Origin: Blastococcus sp. CCUG 61487
GTDB taxonomy: Bacteria > Actinomycetota > Actinomycetes > Mycobacteriales > Geodermatophilaceae
Direction: 5' to 3'
DNA: 51,275 nucleotides
NCBI RefSeq assembly: GCF_005222955.1
Contig: NZ_LWUA01000291.1
Location: forward strand, 1-51,275
The translations under genes were made by a program, and so were the position numbers. Positions 8,164 through 16,510 of this stretch are shown here, in pieces (position 1 is the first letter of the stretch; each line of letters begins with the position of its first letter). The notes beneath the pieces are model-generated. The model searched no databases. It saw nothing but the letters and a program-made list of their open reading frames with translations, and had not been told where the DNA came from.

Positions 8164-9449
8164 TGGTCCGCCGCCGGGGGCGTACGCGCGATGACCGCGT
8201 AGTCCTGGGGCCCGAAGATCACCTCGTTGAGCTTCGCGAACCCCTGGTTCATCGTGGCCGCCAGCTCCCGGGCCCACGCCGGGGCGTCCTCGTGGCCGTC
8301 GAGGTCAGCCATGGGGAGGTGGTAGCCCTCGGCCGGGCTGTAGAACTGCAGCCGGACGTCCCGGAAGCCGGCCTTCTCGCACAGGAAGGCGAGCAGGCTC
8401 GGGTGTAGCGGGCGCACGTGCGTGGGATCGAGCAGGTACGAGTTCCCCAGGACGATCAGCGACTGGGGATTCGGTGTCTCGCTGATGAACACCGAGTCCG
8501 GGGCCAGCTTGACCGCGGAGAGCTCGAGCAGCTCGATCATGTCGTCGAGCTCGAGGTGCTCCAGTACGTGCGTGGTGATGATCGAGCCCACCGAGCCGTC
8601 GGGCACCGAGCGCAGCCACTCGCCGGCCAGCTGCTCGTGCACGGTGATCCCGCGTGCCCGGGCCTCGGCCGCCATGCCCGGGTCGGGCTCGATGCCGATG
8701 ACCTCCAGCCCGCGCTCGGCGAGCATCCCGAGCAGTTCGCCGCGGCCGCAGCCGATGTCCACGACCGGCTGGTGGTCGGCGAGCAGCTCGCCGTAGCGGT
8801 CGACCAGGGTGCCGAGGATGACGTCGGGGTCGCCGCGGAAGCGCCGCTCGAAGCCGACGTAGTCGAACAGCGTCGACGACAGGACCTCCCGGTTCGGATC
8901 CGCGGGAGGAGGGGCGGGTGTCGACGCCGGCTCGGCAGGGGCGGGCGTGGTCCCGGCACTGCGCAGCCGCCGCTCCAGCGCGTAGACCGACTCCCGCAGC
9001 TCGGCGTAGCGGGCGCCGGCGCCGGCGAGGCCCGTGCCGGGGGCCAGCGCCATGCCCAGCTCGTCGAGGGTGACCTGCAGGTGCCGGAGCTCGCCCTTGA
9101 GCAGTTCCAGGTTGACGTGGGCGCTGTGCACGGCCTCGTCGCGCTCGCGGGCGCGAGCCGGGTCCAGACCGCCGCGCTCGGAGACCTCGCGCACCTGCCC
9201 GAGGGCCGGGTCGGCGTCCAGCGCCTCGGTCACCATCCGGTGCACGCGGGAGCCGACCTCGACCTGGGCGCGCTCGATCACCGGTCGCAGTCCGCGTCGG
9301 GCCAGGCGGCCGGCCACCCGCCGTCCGCGGGCGCCCAGCCGTGCGGCGACGCCGTCCCGGCGAGGTCCCGGCTCGGCCGGCGACTCCGCCTCCGCCGTGC
9401 TGCGCAGCAGCTCGGCGGCCTCGGGGCTGAGCGGGTCGGGGGTGCTCAC
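8160..9449 (-). CDS. SAM-dependent methyltransferase with N-terminal coiled coil
   Basis: 429 residues in two parts. The N-terminal 200 are charged and helical, with a likely coiled coil (about 100-160, Leu-rich heptads around LELLKGELRHLQVTLDEL and YALERRLRS) and a Pro/Ala-rich hinge. The C-terminal part is a class I methyltransferase with motif I VVDIGCGRGE (about 226-235), the acidic IGIEPD and a THVLEHLE post-motif. GTG 9449 is chosen: AGGAG lies upstream and it overlaps the stop of the next-upstream gene (GTGA). Coiled-coil methyltransferases cap exported polysaccharides in some ABC pathways (WbdD type), and a Wzm/Wzt pair lies nearby. The sugar substrate is unproven. Confidence 0.8.
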   Translation of the reverse strand: MSTPDPLSPEAAELLRSTAEAESPAEPGPRRDGVAARLGARGRRVAGRLARRGLRPVIERAQVEVGSRVHRMVTEALDADPALGQVREVSERGGLDPARARERDEAVHSAHVNLELLKGELRHLQVTLDELGMALAPGTGLAGAGARYAELRESVYALERRLRSAGTTPAPAEPASTPAPPPADPNREVLSSTLFDYVGFERRFRGDPDVILGTLVDRYGELLADHQPVVDIGCGRGELLGMLAERGLEVIGIEPDPGMAAEARARGITVHEQLAGEWLRSVPDGSVGSIITTHVLEHLELDDMIELLELSAVKLAPDSVFISETPNPQSLIVLGNSYLLDPTHVRPLHPSLLAFLCEKAGFRDVRLQFYSPAEGYHLPMADLDGHEDAPAWARELAATMNQGFAKLNEVIFGPQDYAVIARTPPAADH

Positions 9450-10357
9450 GGGTGCTCCTCTCGGTCCGGCAGCCAGCCGGCGGTGACCGCACCGGGAAGC
9501 CCGGCGGTGGCCGCACGGGCCCGGCGACGGACGAGGCTCTGCGGTGGGGTGCCCAGGGCGTCCAGCGCCGCGGTCAACCCTGTCACGGGGGTGTGCGGCC
9601 GCCGCTCGATGCCGAGGCGGCGGCACAGCTCGGCAGCCACCGCCGCGGGACGGCGGGAGCGGACCGCCTGCCAGCCCCGCCGTGCCAGGACGGCGGCGCG
9701 CGTGTCGTCGGCGGCCAGCTCGGCGGCGAGGCAGCGCCGGCTCGCCGGATCGTCTCCGACGAGCACCTCCTCGTCCGGGACGAGCGCCAGCAGGCGGGCC
9801 GTGGCAGGGTCCGTCACGGCCGGTGCTGCCCAGGTGAGCGCCGTCCAGAGCTCCTCGCCGGTGGCGACGACGGCCGACGACAGCGCGGCCAGCGTGGGCC
9901 ACAGCTCCGCTGGTGCCGCCACGGACTGCTCGCCGGGCGGACCCCAGGAGACGCCGTCGGGGCCGGCCACGCCGACGAGCCGCTCGGGCAGCCCGCGTAG
10001 CCGGCGGAACCCGGCCCGGGTGAACGGCAGGACCGGCCGGGCGTTTTCGTGCCACTCGCGGAGGGAGACCCGCAGCTCGCCGCCGCGGACGTCCCCGGAC
10101 TCCTCGTCCGCGAGCACCGGCACCTCGTCCGGCCCGCCCGGTTCGGCTCCGGTGATCCGCCAGACCGCGTAGGGGGTCGCCGGGCGGCGGGGGAGTGCGT
10201 CGCTGCAGTACAGGTGGGCGCGGGTGTTCTCCGGCAGCGGCTCGCGCTCGGACGCGGCGACCGGTTGCACGCCCGGTGGCAGGGCGGCGAGCACCGCGGC
10301 GAGCCCGGCGGGGACGTCCCGGCCGACGTGGACGGCCAGGCGGGGCGGTGTGCTCAC
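9446..10357 (-). CDS. Unrecognised protein, possibly a degenerate GT-B glycosyltransferase
   Basis: 303 residues that I cannot assign to a named family. The middle and C-terminal part reads like the donor half of a GT-B enzyme: LPFTRAGFRRLRGLPE, then ELWTALTWAAPAVTD (compare EALACGTPVV), then a LAAELAADDTRAAVLARRGW helix pattern. The usual EGFGLP-type Glu motif is not visible. No signal peptide or membrane helix. It sits in an operon between a GT4 gene and the methyltransferase, with GTGA overlaps on both sides, so a role in the same glycan is likely. GTG start at 10357. Confidence 0.6.
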   Translation of the reverse strand: MSTPPRLAVHVGRDVPAGLAAVLAALPPGVQPVAASEREPLPENTRAHLYCSDALPRRPATPYAVWRITGAEPGGPDEVPVLADEESGDVRGGELRVSLREWHENARPVLPFTRAGFRRLRGLPERLVGVAGPDGVSWGPPGEQSVAAPAELWPTLAALSSAVVATGEELWTALTWAAPAVTDPATARLLALVPDEEVLVGDDPASRRCLAAELAADDTRAAVLARRGWQAVRSRRPAAVAAELCRRLGIERRPHTPVTGLTAALDALGTPPQSLVRRRARAATAGLPGAVTAGWLPDREEHP

Positions 10358-11373
10358 GTGTCCGTGAGCCGGGCGACGACGTCGGCCCACGACAGGCGCG
10401 CGACCCGCTCGCGGCCCGCCTCGCCCATCCGCCGCGCCAGGTCCCGGTCCTCGGCCAGCGTGCGGAGCGCCGCGGCGAGGCCGGCCGGGGTCCCGTCGCA
10501 CACCAGCCCGGTGACGCCGTCCTCCACCCAGTCCAGCACCGCTCCGGAGTCGGCGGCGCAGACGACCGGCTTGCCCGCGTAGAAGGCCTGCAGCGTCGTG
10601 TAGCCGTAGTCCTCGTCCTCCGGCACGTACACGACCGCCAGCGCGCCGGCGTACAGCTCGACGAGCTCCGCGTCGGGTACGAAGCCGGGCAGCTCGACCC
10701 GTCCGGTCAGCCCGGCGTCCCGCACCCGCCCGCGGGTCTCCTCGAGGAGCTCGCCGCGGCCGGCCATCACCGCGCGCAGGGGTGCGGGGACCTCGGCCAT
10801 CGCGTCGACGAGGAGGTGCGGGCGCTTGTTGGCCTCCTGCCGCTGCACGGAGAGGACGTAGTCGCCGAACTCGCCGGGGTGCAGCTCGTCGTGCAGCGGC
10901 GGCGGATGGGCCAGCGGTGTGCTGTCCAGGCCGTTGAAGCGGGCCAGCCGCTCGCTGACCACCCGGGAGTTGCTGAACACGCGGCGGGCCTCGGACAGCG
11001 CGGCGACGTCCCACTCCGTCATCAGCCGCTGCTCCTCGAGGCTGACGTCGTCCAGGGCGAAGTCCGACCAGGTCGCGCCGGCCTCGAAGCCGTCGTAGGC
11101 GCCGCGGTGCTGGTGCAGCAGCCACACCACCTTGTTGGGGTGCTGGACGAAGTACGACGGGAAGTTGGTGGCGATGACCAGGTCGGCGTCGATCGGGACC
11201 ATGCGCCAGGCGAGCGGGGAGTCGAAGAGCCGGCCCTTCTCCCAGGCCACCGGCAGGCGGACCAGGTCCACCCGGTGCCCGGCGTCCTCCAGGGCGGCGA
11301 CCAGGTTCTCCTGGTGCTGCTCGGCGCCGCCCCGGACGAAGGGCTTCTGCGCGCCGCACACCACGATGTCCAC
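10354..11373 (-). CDS. Glycosyltransferase family 4 protein
   Basis: 339 residues of GT-B fold. The N-terminal glycine-rich FVRGGAEQHQ is the acceptor-side motif of GT4 enzymes. The C-terminal half has VLSVQRQEANKRPHLLVDAM, LPGFVPDAELVELYAGA and VPEDEDYGYTTLQAFYAGKPVV, with the catalytic-type Glu in the last. It is the first gene of a minus-strand operon with the GT-B-like protein, the methyltransferase and the GT-C-like protein. GTG start at 11373 with GGGAGGCGGG upstream. Donor and acceptor cannot be read from sequence; GDP-mannose or a derivative is plausible given the nearby man and gmd genes. Confidence 0.85.
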   Translation of the reverse strand: MDIVVCGAQKPFVRGGAEQHQENLVAALEDAGHRVDLVRLPVAWEKGRLFDSPLAWRMVPIDADLVIATNFPSYFVQHPNKVVWLLHQHRGAYDGFEAGATWSDFALDDVSLEEQRLMTEWDVAALSEARRVFSNSRVVSERLARFNGLDSTPLAHPPPLHDELHPGEFGDYVLSVQRQEANKRPHLLVDAMAEVPAPLRAVMAGRGELLEETRGRVRDAGLTGRVELPGFVPDAELVELYAGALAVVYVPEDEDYGYTTLQAFYAGKPVVCAADSGAVLDWVEDGVTGLVCDGTPAGLAAALRTLAEDRDLARRMGEAGRERVARLSWADVVARLTDT

Positions 11374-11422
11374 GTGCCCGCCTCCCGTGCCGTCCTGGGG
11401 CGCCCCCCGATCCTCGTCCGGA

Positions 11423-11428
11423 ACCCTA
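11423..11428 (-). promoter_or_regulatory. -10 box of the minus-strand GT4/methyltransferase operon
   Basis: On the minus strand this reads TAGGGT, giving a leader of about 43 nt before the GTG at 11373. It shares the 187-bp divergent gap with the wzm promoter. Confidence 0.45.
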
Positions 11429-11547
11429 ACCGCTGGGCCGCGTGACCGACGGGACGGACGTGGGCGGTGAGCGCCCTGGGGTGTGGCGCATCACGCAGCC
11501 GTGCGGCACACCCCCTTCGGCGCCGCGGCGCGGAGCGGACCGGTCCG

Positions 11548-11553
11548 TACGAT
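11548..11553 (+). promoter_or_regulatory. Leaderless -10 box of wzm
   Basis: TACGAT, then exactly 7 nt, then the ATG at 11561. The transcript should begin at or next to the start codon. Confidence 0.6.
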
Positions 11554-11560
11554 CGCTGCC

Positions 11561-12544
11561 ATGCCAGAACAGCTCGGGGGTGTCACCGCCCCGGCGGTGA
11601 CCACGCGGACCATCGGACCCGCCGCGGGAGCCGGTGAGACGTCCCTCGAGGACCTCCCGATGGAACGGGTCAACCAGCCGGTCTCCTTCTGGCGGGGCTT
11701 CTGGCCGACCGTCCGCGACGTGTGGGCCTACCGGGAGCTGCTCGGCCAGCTCATCCGCAAGGAACTGAAGGTCAAGTACAAGGACAGCGTCCTGGGGTTC
11801 GTGTGGACCCTGCTGCGACCGCTGCTCTACCTGCTGGTCTACGCGGTGGCGATCGGCGTCTTCCTCGGCTCCGGACGCGTCATCCCGCAGTTCGGCATCT
11901 ACCTGTTCACCGGGTTGCTGGCCTGGACGCTGTTCACCGACATCATCGGCGGCTGCACCAGCTCGATCGTCGGCAACGCCGGCCTGGTGAAGAAGGTGTA
12001 CTTCCCACGCGAGCTGTTCCCGCTGTCGGTCGTCGGCGCGGCCCTGGTGAACGGGCTGCTGCAGGCGGTCATCCTGGTCGTCGCCTACGTCGCGACCTGG
12101 AGCTTCCCCTCGGTCGAGAACCTCGGGCTGGTGCCGCTGGCGCTGCTCGCCCTGGTGCTGTTCGCCGTGGGGCTCGGCCTGCTGCTCGCCGCGAGCAACG
12201 TCTTCCTCCGCGACGTGACCCACCTGGTCGAGGTCGGCCTGCTGCTGTGGTTCTGGATGACGCCGATCGTCTACGACTGGACCAAGGTCCGCACCACGCT
12301 GACGGAGAACAACGACCTGGGCTGGCTGTTCCAGGTCTACCTGGCCAACCCGATGGCCAACGTCGTCCTGGCCTTCCAGCGGGCCCTCTGGCCGGGTGGC
12401 CAGACCGAGGCCGGCGCCGCCTTCTACTACGACGGGAACCTGTACCTGCGCCTCGGCGTCCTGATCGCGTTCGGGCTCGTCTTCGTCTGGTTCGCCCAGC
12501 GGGTCTTCGCCAGGTCCCAGGGCAACTTCGCCCAGGAGCTGTGA
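11561..12544 (+). CDS. wzm: ABC-2 type polysaccharide export permease (Wzm/RfbA type)
   Basis: 327 residues: a cytoplasmic N-terminus with an amphipathic helix (SFWRGFWPTVRDVWAYRELLGQLIRKELKVKYKDSVLG), then six membrane helices. LGFVWTLLRPLLYLLVY and NAGLVKKVYFPRELFPL are classic Wzm/TagG-type stretches. With the ATPase four bases downstream it should export a lipid-linked polysaccharide across the membrane. ATG 11561 is chosen over an upstream in-frame ATG at 11483, because a -10 box sits 7 nt before it. It is divergent from the GT4 operon. Confidence 0.93.
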   Translation: MPEQLGGVTAPAVTTRTIGPAAGAGETSLEDLPMERVNQPVSFWRGFWPTVRDVWAYRELLGQLIRKELKVKYKDSVLGFVWTLLRPLLYLLVYAVAIGVFLGSGRVIPQFGIYLFTGLLAWTLFTDIIGGCTSSIVGNAGLVKKVYFPRELFPLSVVGAALVNGLLQAVILVVAYVATWSFPSVENLGLVPLALLALVLFAVGLGLLLAASNVFLRDVTHLVEVGLLLWFWMTPIVYDWTKVRTTLTENNDLGWLFQVYLANPMANVVLAFQRALWPGGQTEAGAAFYYDGNLYLRLGVLIAFGLVFVWFAQRVFARSQGNFAQEL

Positions 12545-12548
12545 CCCC

Positions 12549-13796
12549 ATGACCGACGTCATCCGCGTCCGCGACGTGAGCAAGCAGTTCGCCCTCCGCA
12601 AGGACAAGTCGCTCAAGGAACGGCTGGTCAACGCCCGCCGCTCGCGCGAGAACGCCGAGTCCTTCTGGGCGCTGCGGGACATCGACCTGACCTTCGCCGC
12701 GGGCAGCACCACCGGCCTGATCGGTCACAACGGCTCGGGCAAGAGCACGCTGCTGAAGATCATCGGCGGCATCCTCACGCCGACCACCGGCTACGTCGAG
12801 CGCCGCGGCCGGCTGGCCGCTCTGCTGGAGCTCGGCGCCGGGTTCCACGGCGACCTGACCGGCCGGGAGAACGTCTACCTCAACGCCGCGATCCTCGGGC
12901 TCACCCGCAAGCAGACCGACCAGTACTTCGACGAGATCGTCGACTTCTCCGGCATCGAGAGCTTCATCGACACCCAGGTGAAGTTCTACTCCAGCGGTAT
13001 GTACGTGCGGCTGGCGTTCGCCGTCGCCGTGCACGTCGATCCGGAGATCCTGCTGGTCGACGAGGTCCTCTCGGTGGGCGACGAGCCGTTCCAGCGCAAG
13101 TGCCTGGACCGCATCCGGCGCTTCCAGCGCGAGGGCCGGACCATCGTGTTCGTCAGCCACGGGCTGGACCAGGTGCGCCAGTTGTGCGACCGCGCCGTGC
13201 TGCTCGACCACGGCCGGCAGCTGGTGGACGGCACCCCCACCGAGGCCGTCCGCGCCTTCCGCGACCTCAACCAGGCCGCCGAGGAGGCCGAGGAGCAGAA
13301 GAACGTGGACACCGCCGCCGAGGGCAACCGGCGGGTGACGATCTCCGACGTGTCGGTCGCCGACGCCGACGGGCGCCCGGTGCGCACGCTGCCGTCCGGC
13401 GCCGGGCTGCAGGTGCGGTTCCGGGTCGACCCCGGCCGCGCGCTGGACGACTGGATCGTCGGCGTCGCCATCGAGGACAGCGGCGGCCAGGTGGTGTGGG
13501 GCTCCAACAGCGACCTGCAGGGCGTCGTGCTGCCCGAGCTGACCGGGGAGCGCCAGGACGTCACTGTCCACTTCCCGGAGATGCCGCTCGCCGAGGGCGT
13601 CTACCAGGTCAGCATCGCCGTCGCCTCGACCGGCAACCGCACCGTCTACCACCGGGTCAACCGGCTGGCCACGTTCCGCGTCGTGACCGACGTCGTCGAG
13701 GACGGGACGGTGCACCTGCGGCCGGGGTACCAGCTCGCGGGCCAGGACGTCCTGCGTGGTGGAGTTCCGCTGGAGACGGCTGCCGGTGAGCGCTGA
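12549..13796 (+). CDS. wzt: Polysaccharide ABC exporter ATPase with C-terminal carbohydrate-binding domain (Wzt type)
   Basis: 415 residues. The nucleotide-binding domain has Walker A GHNGSGKST (about 59-67), signature YSSGMYVRLAF, Walker B ILLVDEVLSVGD and the switch histidine in VSHG. A linker rich in Glu/Ala leads to a beta-rich C-terminal domain of about 150 residues (from VTISDVSVADADG to the end). This is the Wzt_C module, which in E. coli O8/O9a recognises the capped non-reducing end of the polymer. The presence of this module, absent from plain TagH-type ATPases, argues for export of a finished, capped glycan. Confidence 0.93.
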   Translation: MTDVIRVRDVSKQFALRKDKSLKERLVNARRSRENAESFWALRDIDLTFAAGSTTGLIGHNGSGKSTLLKIIGGILTPTTGYVERRGRLAALLELGAGFHGDLTGRENVYLNAAILGLTRKQTDQYFDEIVDFSGIESFIDTQVKFYSSGMYVRLAFAVAVHVDPEILLVDEVLSVGDEPFQRKCLDRIRRFQREGRTIVFVSHGLDQVRQLCDRAVLLDHGRQLVDGTPTEAVRAFRDLNQAAEEAEEQKNVDTAAEGNRRVTISDVSVADADGRPVRTLPSGAGLQVRFRVDPGRALDDWIVGVAIEDSGGQVVWGSNSDLQGVVLPELTGERQDVTVHFPEMPLAEGVYQVSIAVASTGNRTVYHRVNRLATFRVVTDVVEDGTVHLRPGYQLAGQDVLRGGVPLETAAGER

Positions 13797-13835
13797 CGTG
13801 TGCGCCGCGGCAGGACACCGACAGAGGGAGACACG

Positions 13836-15038
13836 ATGAGCTCGATCGAGCCGTCCGACCGCCGCGGCCGGATCGCCGTCGTGCCCGCCCGGTACGGCGA
13901 GGGGATGGTCGGCGGGGCGGAGATCGTGCTGGCCGAGATGGGCCGCCGGCTGAGCGCCCGCGGCTGGGACGTCGAGGTGCTGACCACGGCCGCGCTGGAC
14001 CACTTCGGCTGGGAGAACGTGCTGCCGACGGGGGAGTCGGTCGAGGGCGGACTGAACGTCCGGCGGTTCCCCGCGGTGTTCGACGACGACCCGGAGCGCG
14101 GATGGCTCAACCACGCCGTCGCCACCGGTCAGCCCCTGGGGCTGGTCGAGCAGCAGCGGTGGATGAACGCGAACATGCGCTCGCCGGAGATGTACCACCA
14201 CCTGCTCGACCACGGGGACGACTACCGGGCGCTGATCTACGGGCCCTACGTCTTCTGGCCCGCCTACGCCGGCAGCCAGCTGCTGCCGGAGAAGAGCGTC
14301 CTGTGGACCTGCCTGCACGACGAGCCGGCCGCCTACCTGGAGGTCTTCCAGCCGGTGTTCTCCGGCATCGCCGGCATGTACTTCCAGACCGAGCCGGAGC
14401 ACGAGCTCGCCCACCGGGTCGCGCCCAAGCTCGCGCCGCACGACGTCGTCGGCTGCGGCGTGGAGGTCCCCGAGGGGTACGACCCGCAGGGGTTCCGGGA
14501 GCGCTACGACCTGCCGGAGCGGTTCGTCCTGTACGCCGGGCGCCGTGAAGGCGCCAAGGGCTGGGAGGACATGCTCGCCGCGTTCGGCCGGGCGGTCGAG
14601 GGCGGGTTGCCGCTGTCGCTGGTCACCTTCGGCTCGGGCGAGGTGAACCCGCCGCCGTCGCTCGAGGGGCGCGTGTTCGACCTGGGCTTCCTCCCCGACG
14701 CCGAGCGCGACAACGCCTTCGCCGCCGCGGAGGCCTACATCCAGTCCAGCCGGTACGAGGCGTTCTCGCGCACGGTCATGGAGGCCTGGCTGGCCGGGAC
14801 CCCGGTCATCGCCAACGGTGGCAGCGACGTCGTCCGGTGGCACTGCGAGCGCTCCGGCGCCGGGCTGGTGTACGACGACGAGGCCGAGTTCGTGGAGTGC
14901 CTGCGCCTGGTCGCCGAGGCGCCGGACGTCGCGCGCCGGCTCGCGAAGGGCGGCCGCGACTACGTGCTGGAGAGCTACACGTGGGATCGCGTCCTGGACG
15001 GGGTCGAGAAGGGGCTGACGACGTGGACGACGGCGTGA
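13836..15038 (+). CDS. Glycosyltransferase family 4 protein
   Basis: 400 residues of GT-B fold. The N-terminal GEGMVGGAEIVLAEMGRRL is the acceptor-side glycine motif. The C-terminal donor half has LYAGRREGAKGWEDMLAAF, FDLGFLPDAERDNAFAAA and SSRYEAFSRTVMEAWLAGTPVIA, with the E-x7-E-like pair. ATG 13836 has GGGAG 8-9 nt upstream. It follows wzt and overlaps or abuts the next GT4, so it should act in assembling the exported polymer. Exact sugar unknown. Confidence 0.86.
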   Translation: MSSIEPSDRRGRIAVVPARYGEGMVGGAEIVLAEMGRRLSARGWDVEVLTTAALDHFGWENVLPTGESVEGGLNVRRFPAVFDDDPERGWLNHAVATGQPLGLVEQQRWMNANMRSPEMYHHLLDHGDDYRALIYGPYVFWPAYAGSQLLPEKSVLWTCLHDEPAAYLEVFQPVFSGIAGMYFQTEPEHELAHRVAPKLAPHDVVGCGVEVPEGYDPQGFRERYDLPERFVLYAGRREGAKGWEDMLAAFGRAVEGGLPLSLVTFGSGEVNPPPSLEGRVFDLGFLPDAERDNAFAAAEAYIQSSRYEAFSRTVMEAWLAGTPVIANGGSDVVRWHCERSGAGLVYDDEAEFVECLRLVAEAPDVARRLAKGGRDYVLESYTWDRVLDGVEKGLTTWTTA

Positions 15039-16504
15039 CCACCGACCGCCGCGAGCGGGTGCTGATGATCTCCCCGTACCCCCCGGTCCGGGACGGGATC
15101 GCCTCCTACGCGCTGCAGACGGTGCGGGCCCTGCGCCGCGAGGGCCTGGACGTCGAGGTGCTCTCGCCGGGGCCGAGCGCCGCGCACCACCACCTGGACC
15201 TGCGCGGGCCCCGAGGTGCCCTGGCCCTGGCCAAGCGGATCCGCGACTACGACCGGGTGATCGTCCAGTTCCACCCGGACTTCTTCTACCCGGATCCGGG
15301 TGACCCGCGGTCCCGGATGGCCGAGAGCCTGGCGCTCGCGCTGCCGTTCGCCCTGGCCCGGCGGCTGGAGGTCGTCGTCCACGAGATCGACGGGCGGCAC
15401 GGGAACCCGCGCCGGCCCGACGGCCTGGCCGCCCGGCGGCTGTGGCGGCTGCCGGAGTCGATCAAGGTGCACACGGAGTCCGAGCGGACGGCGTTCGTCG
15501 CGGACTTCGGCGTCGACCCGGCGCGCGTGCAGCTGATCTCGCACGGCGCGGACTTCCGCCCGCACACCCAGCTGGACCGCGAGCAGGCCCGCGCGTCGCT
15601 CGGGATCGAGCCGGACGCCTTCGTCTTCCTGGCGATCGGCTTCATCCAGCCGTCGAAGGGGTTCGACCGGGCGATCCGGGCATTCCACGGCCTGGCCTCC
15701 GGCGGGGCCCGGCTCGACGTGGTCGGCTCGGTGCGCACCGACGACCCGGACATGCGCCGCCACCACGCCGACCTCGTCGACCTCGCCGACACGGTGGAGG
15801 GGGCCACGCTGCACTCCGGCTACGTCAGCGACGAGCTGTTCGACCGCTGGATCGTCGCGTCCGACGTCGTCGTGCTGCCCTACCGCAACATCTGGTCCTC
15901 CGGGGTGATGGAGCGCGCCGCGCTGTTCGACCGGCCGGTGATCGCCACCCGCGTGGGCGGGCTGGCCGAGCAGGCGGCGGCCCGGTCCGACGTCCGGCTC
16001 GTCGACGACGACGTCGAGCTGCGGGCGGCGATGATCGAGCGTCTTCCCGCGGGGAACCTCCCCACGACGGCGAGCTGGGCGGAGGAGCTGCCGCCCGAGG
16101 GCGAGGATCTGCGCGCCGGGCTCCAGGAGCGCGTGCGGCAGCGGGCGTCCAGCCGCCCGTCGCTCACCGGGCTGGCGCCCGCGGGGGAGCGCACGGCCGG
16201 CGCGGCCGTCGTGGCCGAGGCGGGACGTCGGTCGGCACCGCTGCGCCGGCTGCCGCACATCGGCCCGCCGGACACCAACCACGGGCGCCGCTCGGTGCGG
16301 CTGGTCAAGCGGATGCTCCGCAAGGCGACCGCCTTCGAGATCGATCCGATCGTGCAGCGGCTCAACGAGCTGCAGGCCGCCACCGTCACCGCTCTCGAAC
16401 TGGAGGCGCGCGCGGCAGCCGAGGCGAGGCAGGCCGACGGGAAGGGCGCCGGGGCGAAGCAGCCGGGGGCCACGGGGGCCGAGCCGACGGCGGCCGGCAG
16501 CTAG
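15023..16504 (+). CDS. Glycosyltransferase family 4 protein with C-terminal extension
   Basis: About 493 residues. A GT-B core (ISPYPPVRDGIASYALQTVRAL; FLAIGFIQPSKGFDRAIRAF; LHSGYVSDELFDRWIVASDVVVLPY; IWSSGVMERAALFDRPVIA) occupies the first 360 or so. The last 120 are an Ala/Arg/Glu-rich extension (QRLNELQAATVTALELEARAAAEA) likely to be a coiled coil, unusual for GT4. GTG 15023 is preferred because GAAGGGG lies 8 nt upstream; GTG 15035 (GTGA with the preceding stop) is the alternative. Last gene of the wzm operon, convergent with the GMD pair. Confidence 0.84.
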   Translation: MDDGVTTDRRERVLMISPYPPVRDGIASYALQTVRALRREGLDVEVLSPGPSAAHHHLDLRGPRGALALAKRIRDYDRVIVQFHPDFFYPDPGDPRSRMAESLALALPFALARRLEVVVHEIDGRHGNPRRPDGLAARRLWRLPESIKVHTESERTAFVADFGVDPARVQLISHGADFRPHTQLDREQARASLGIEPDAFVFLAIGFIQPSKGFDRAIRAFHGLASGGARLDVVGSVRTDDPDMRRHHADLVDLADTVEGATLHSGYVSDELFDRWIVASDVVVLPYRNIWSSGVMERAALFDRPVIATRVGGLAEQAAARSDVRLVDDDVELRAAMIERLPAGNLPTTASWAEELPPEGEDLRAGLQERVRQRASSRPSLTGLAPAGERTAGAAVVAEAGRRSAPLRRLPHIGPPDTNHGRRSVRLVKRMLRKATAFEIDPIVQRLNELQAATVTALELEARAAAEARQADGKGAGAKQPGATGAEPTAAGS

Positions 16505-16510
16505 CGGACC

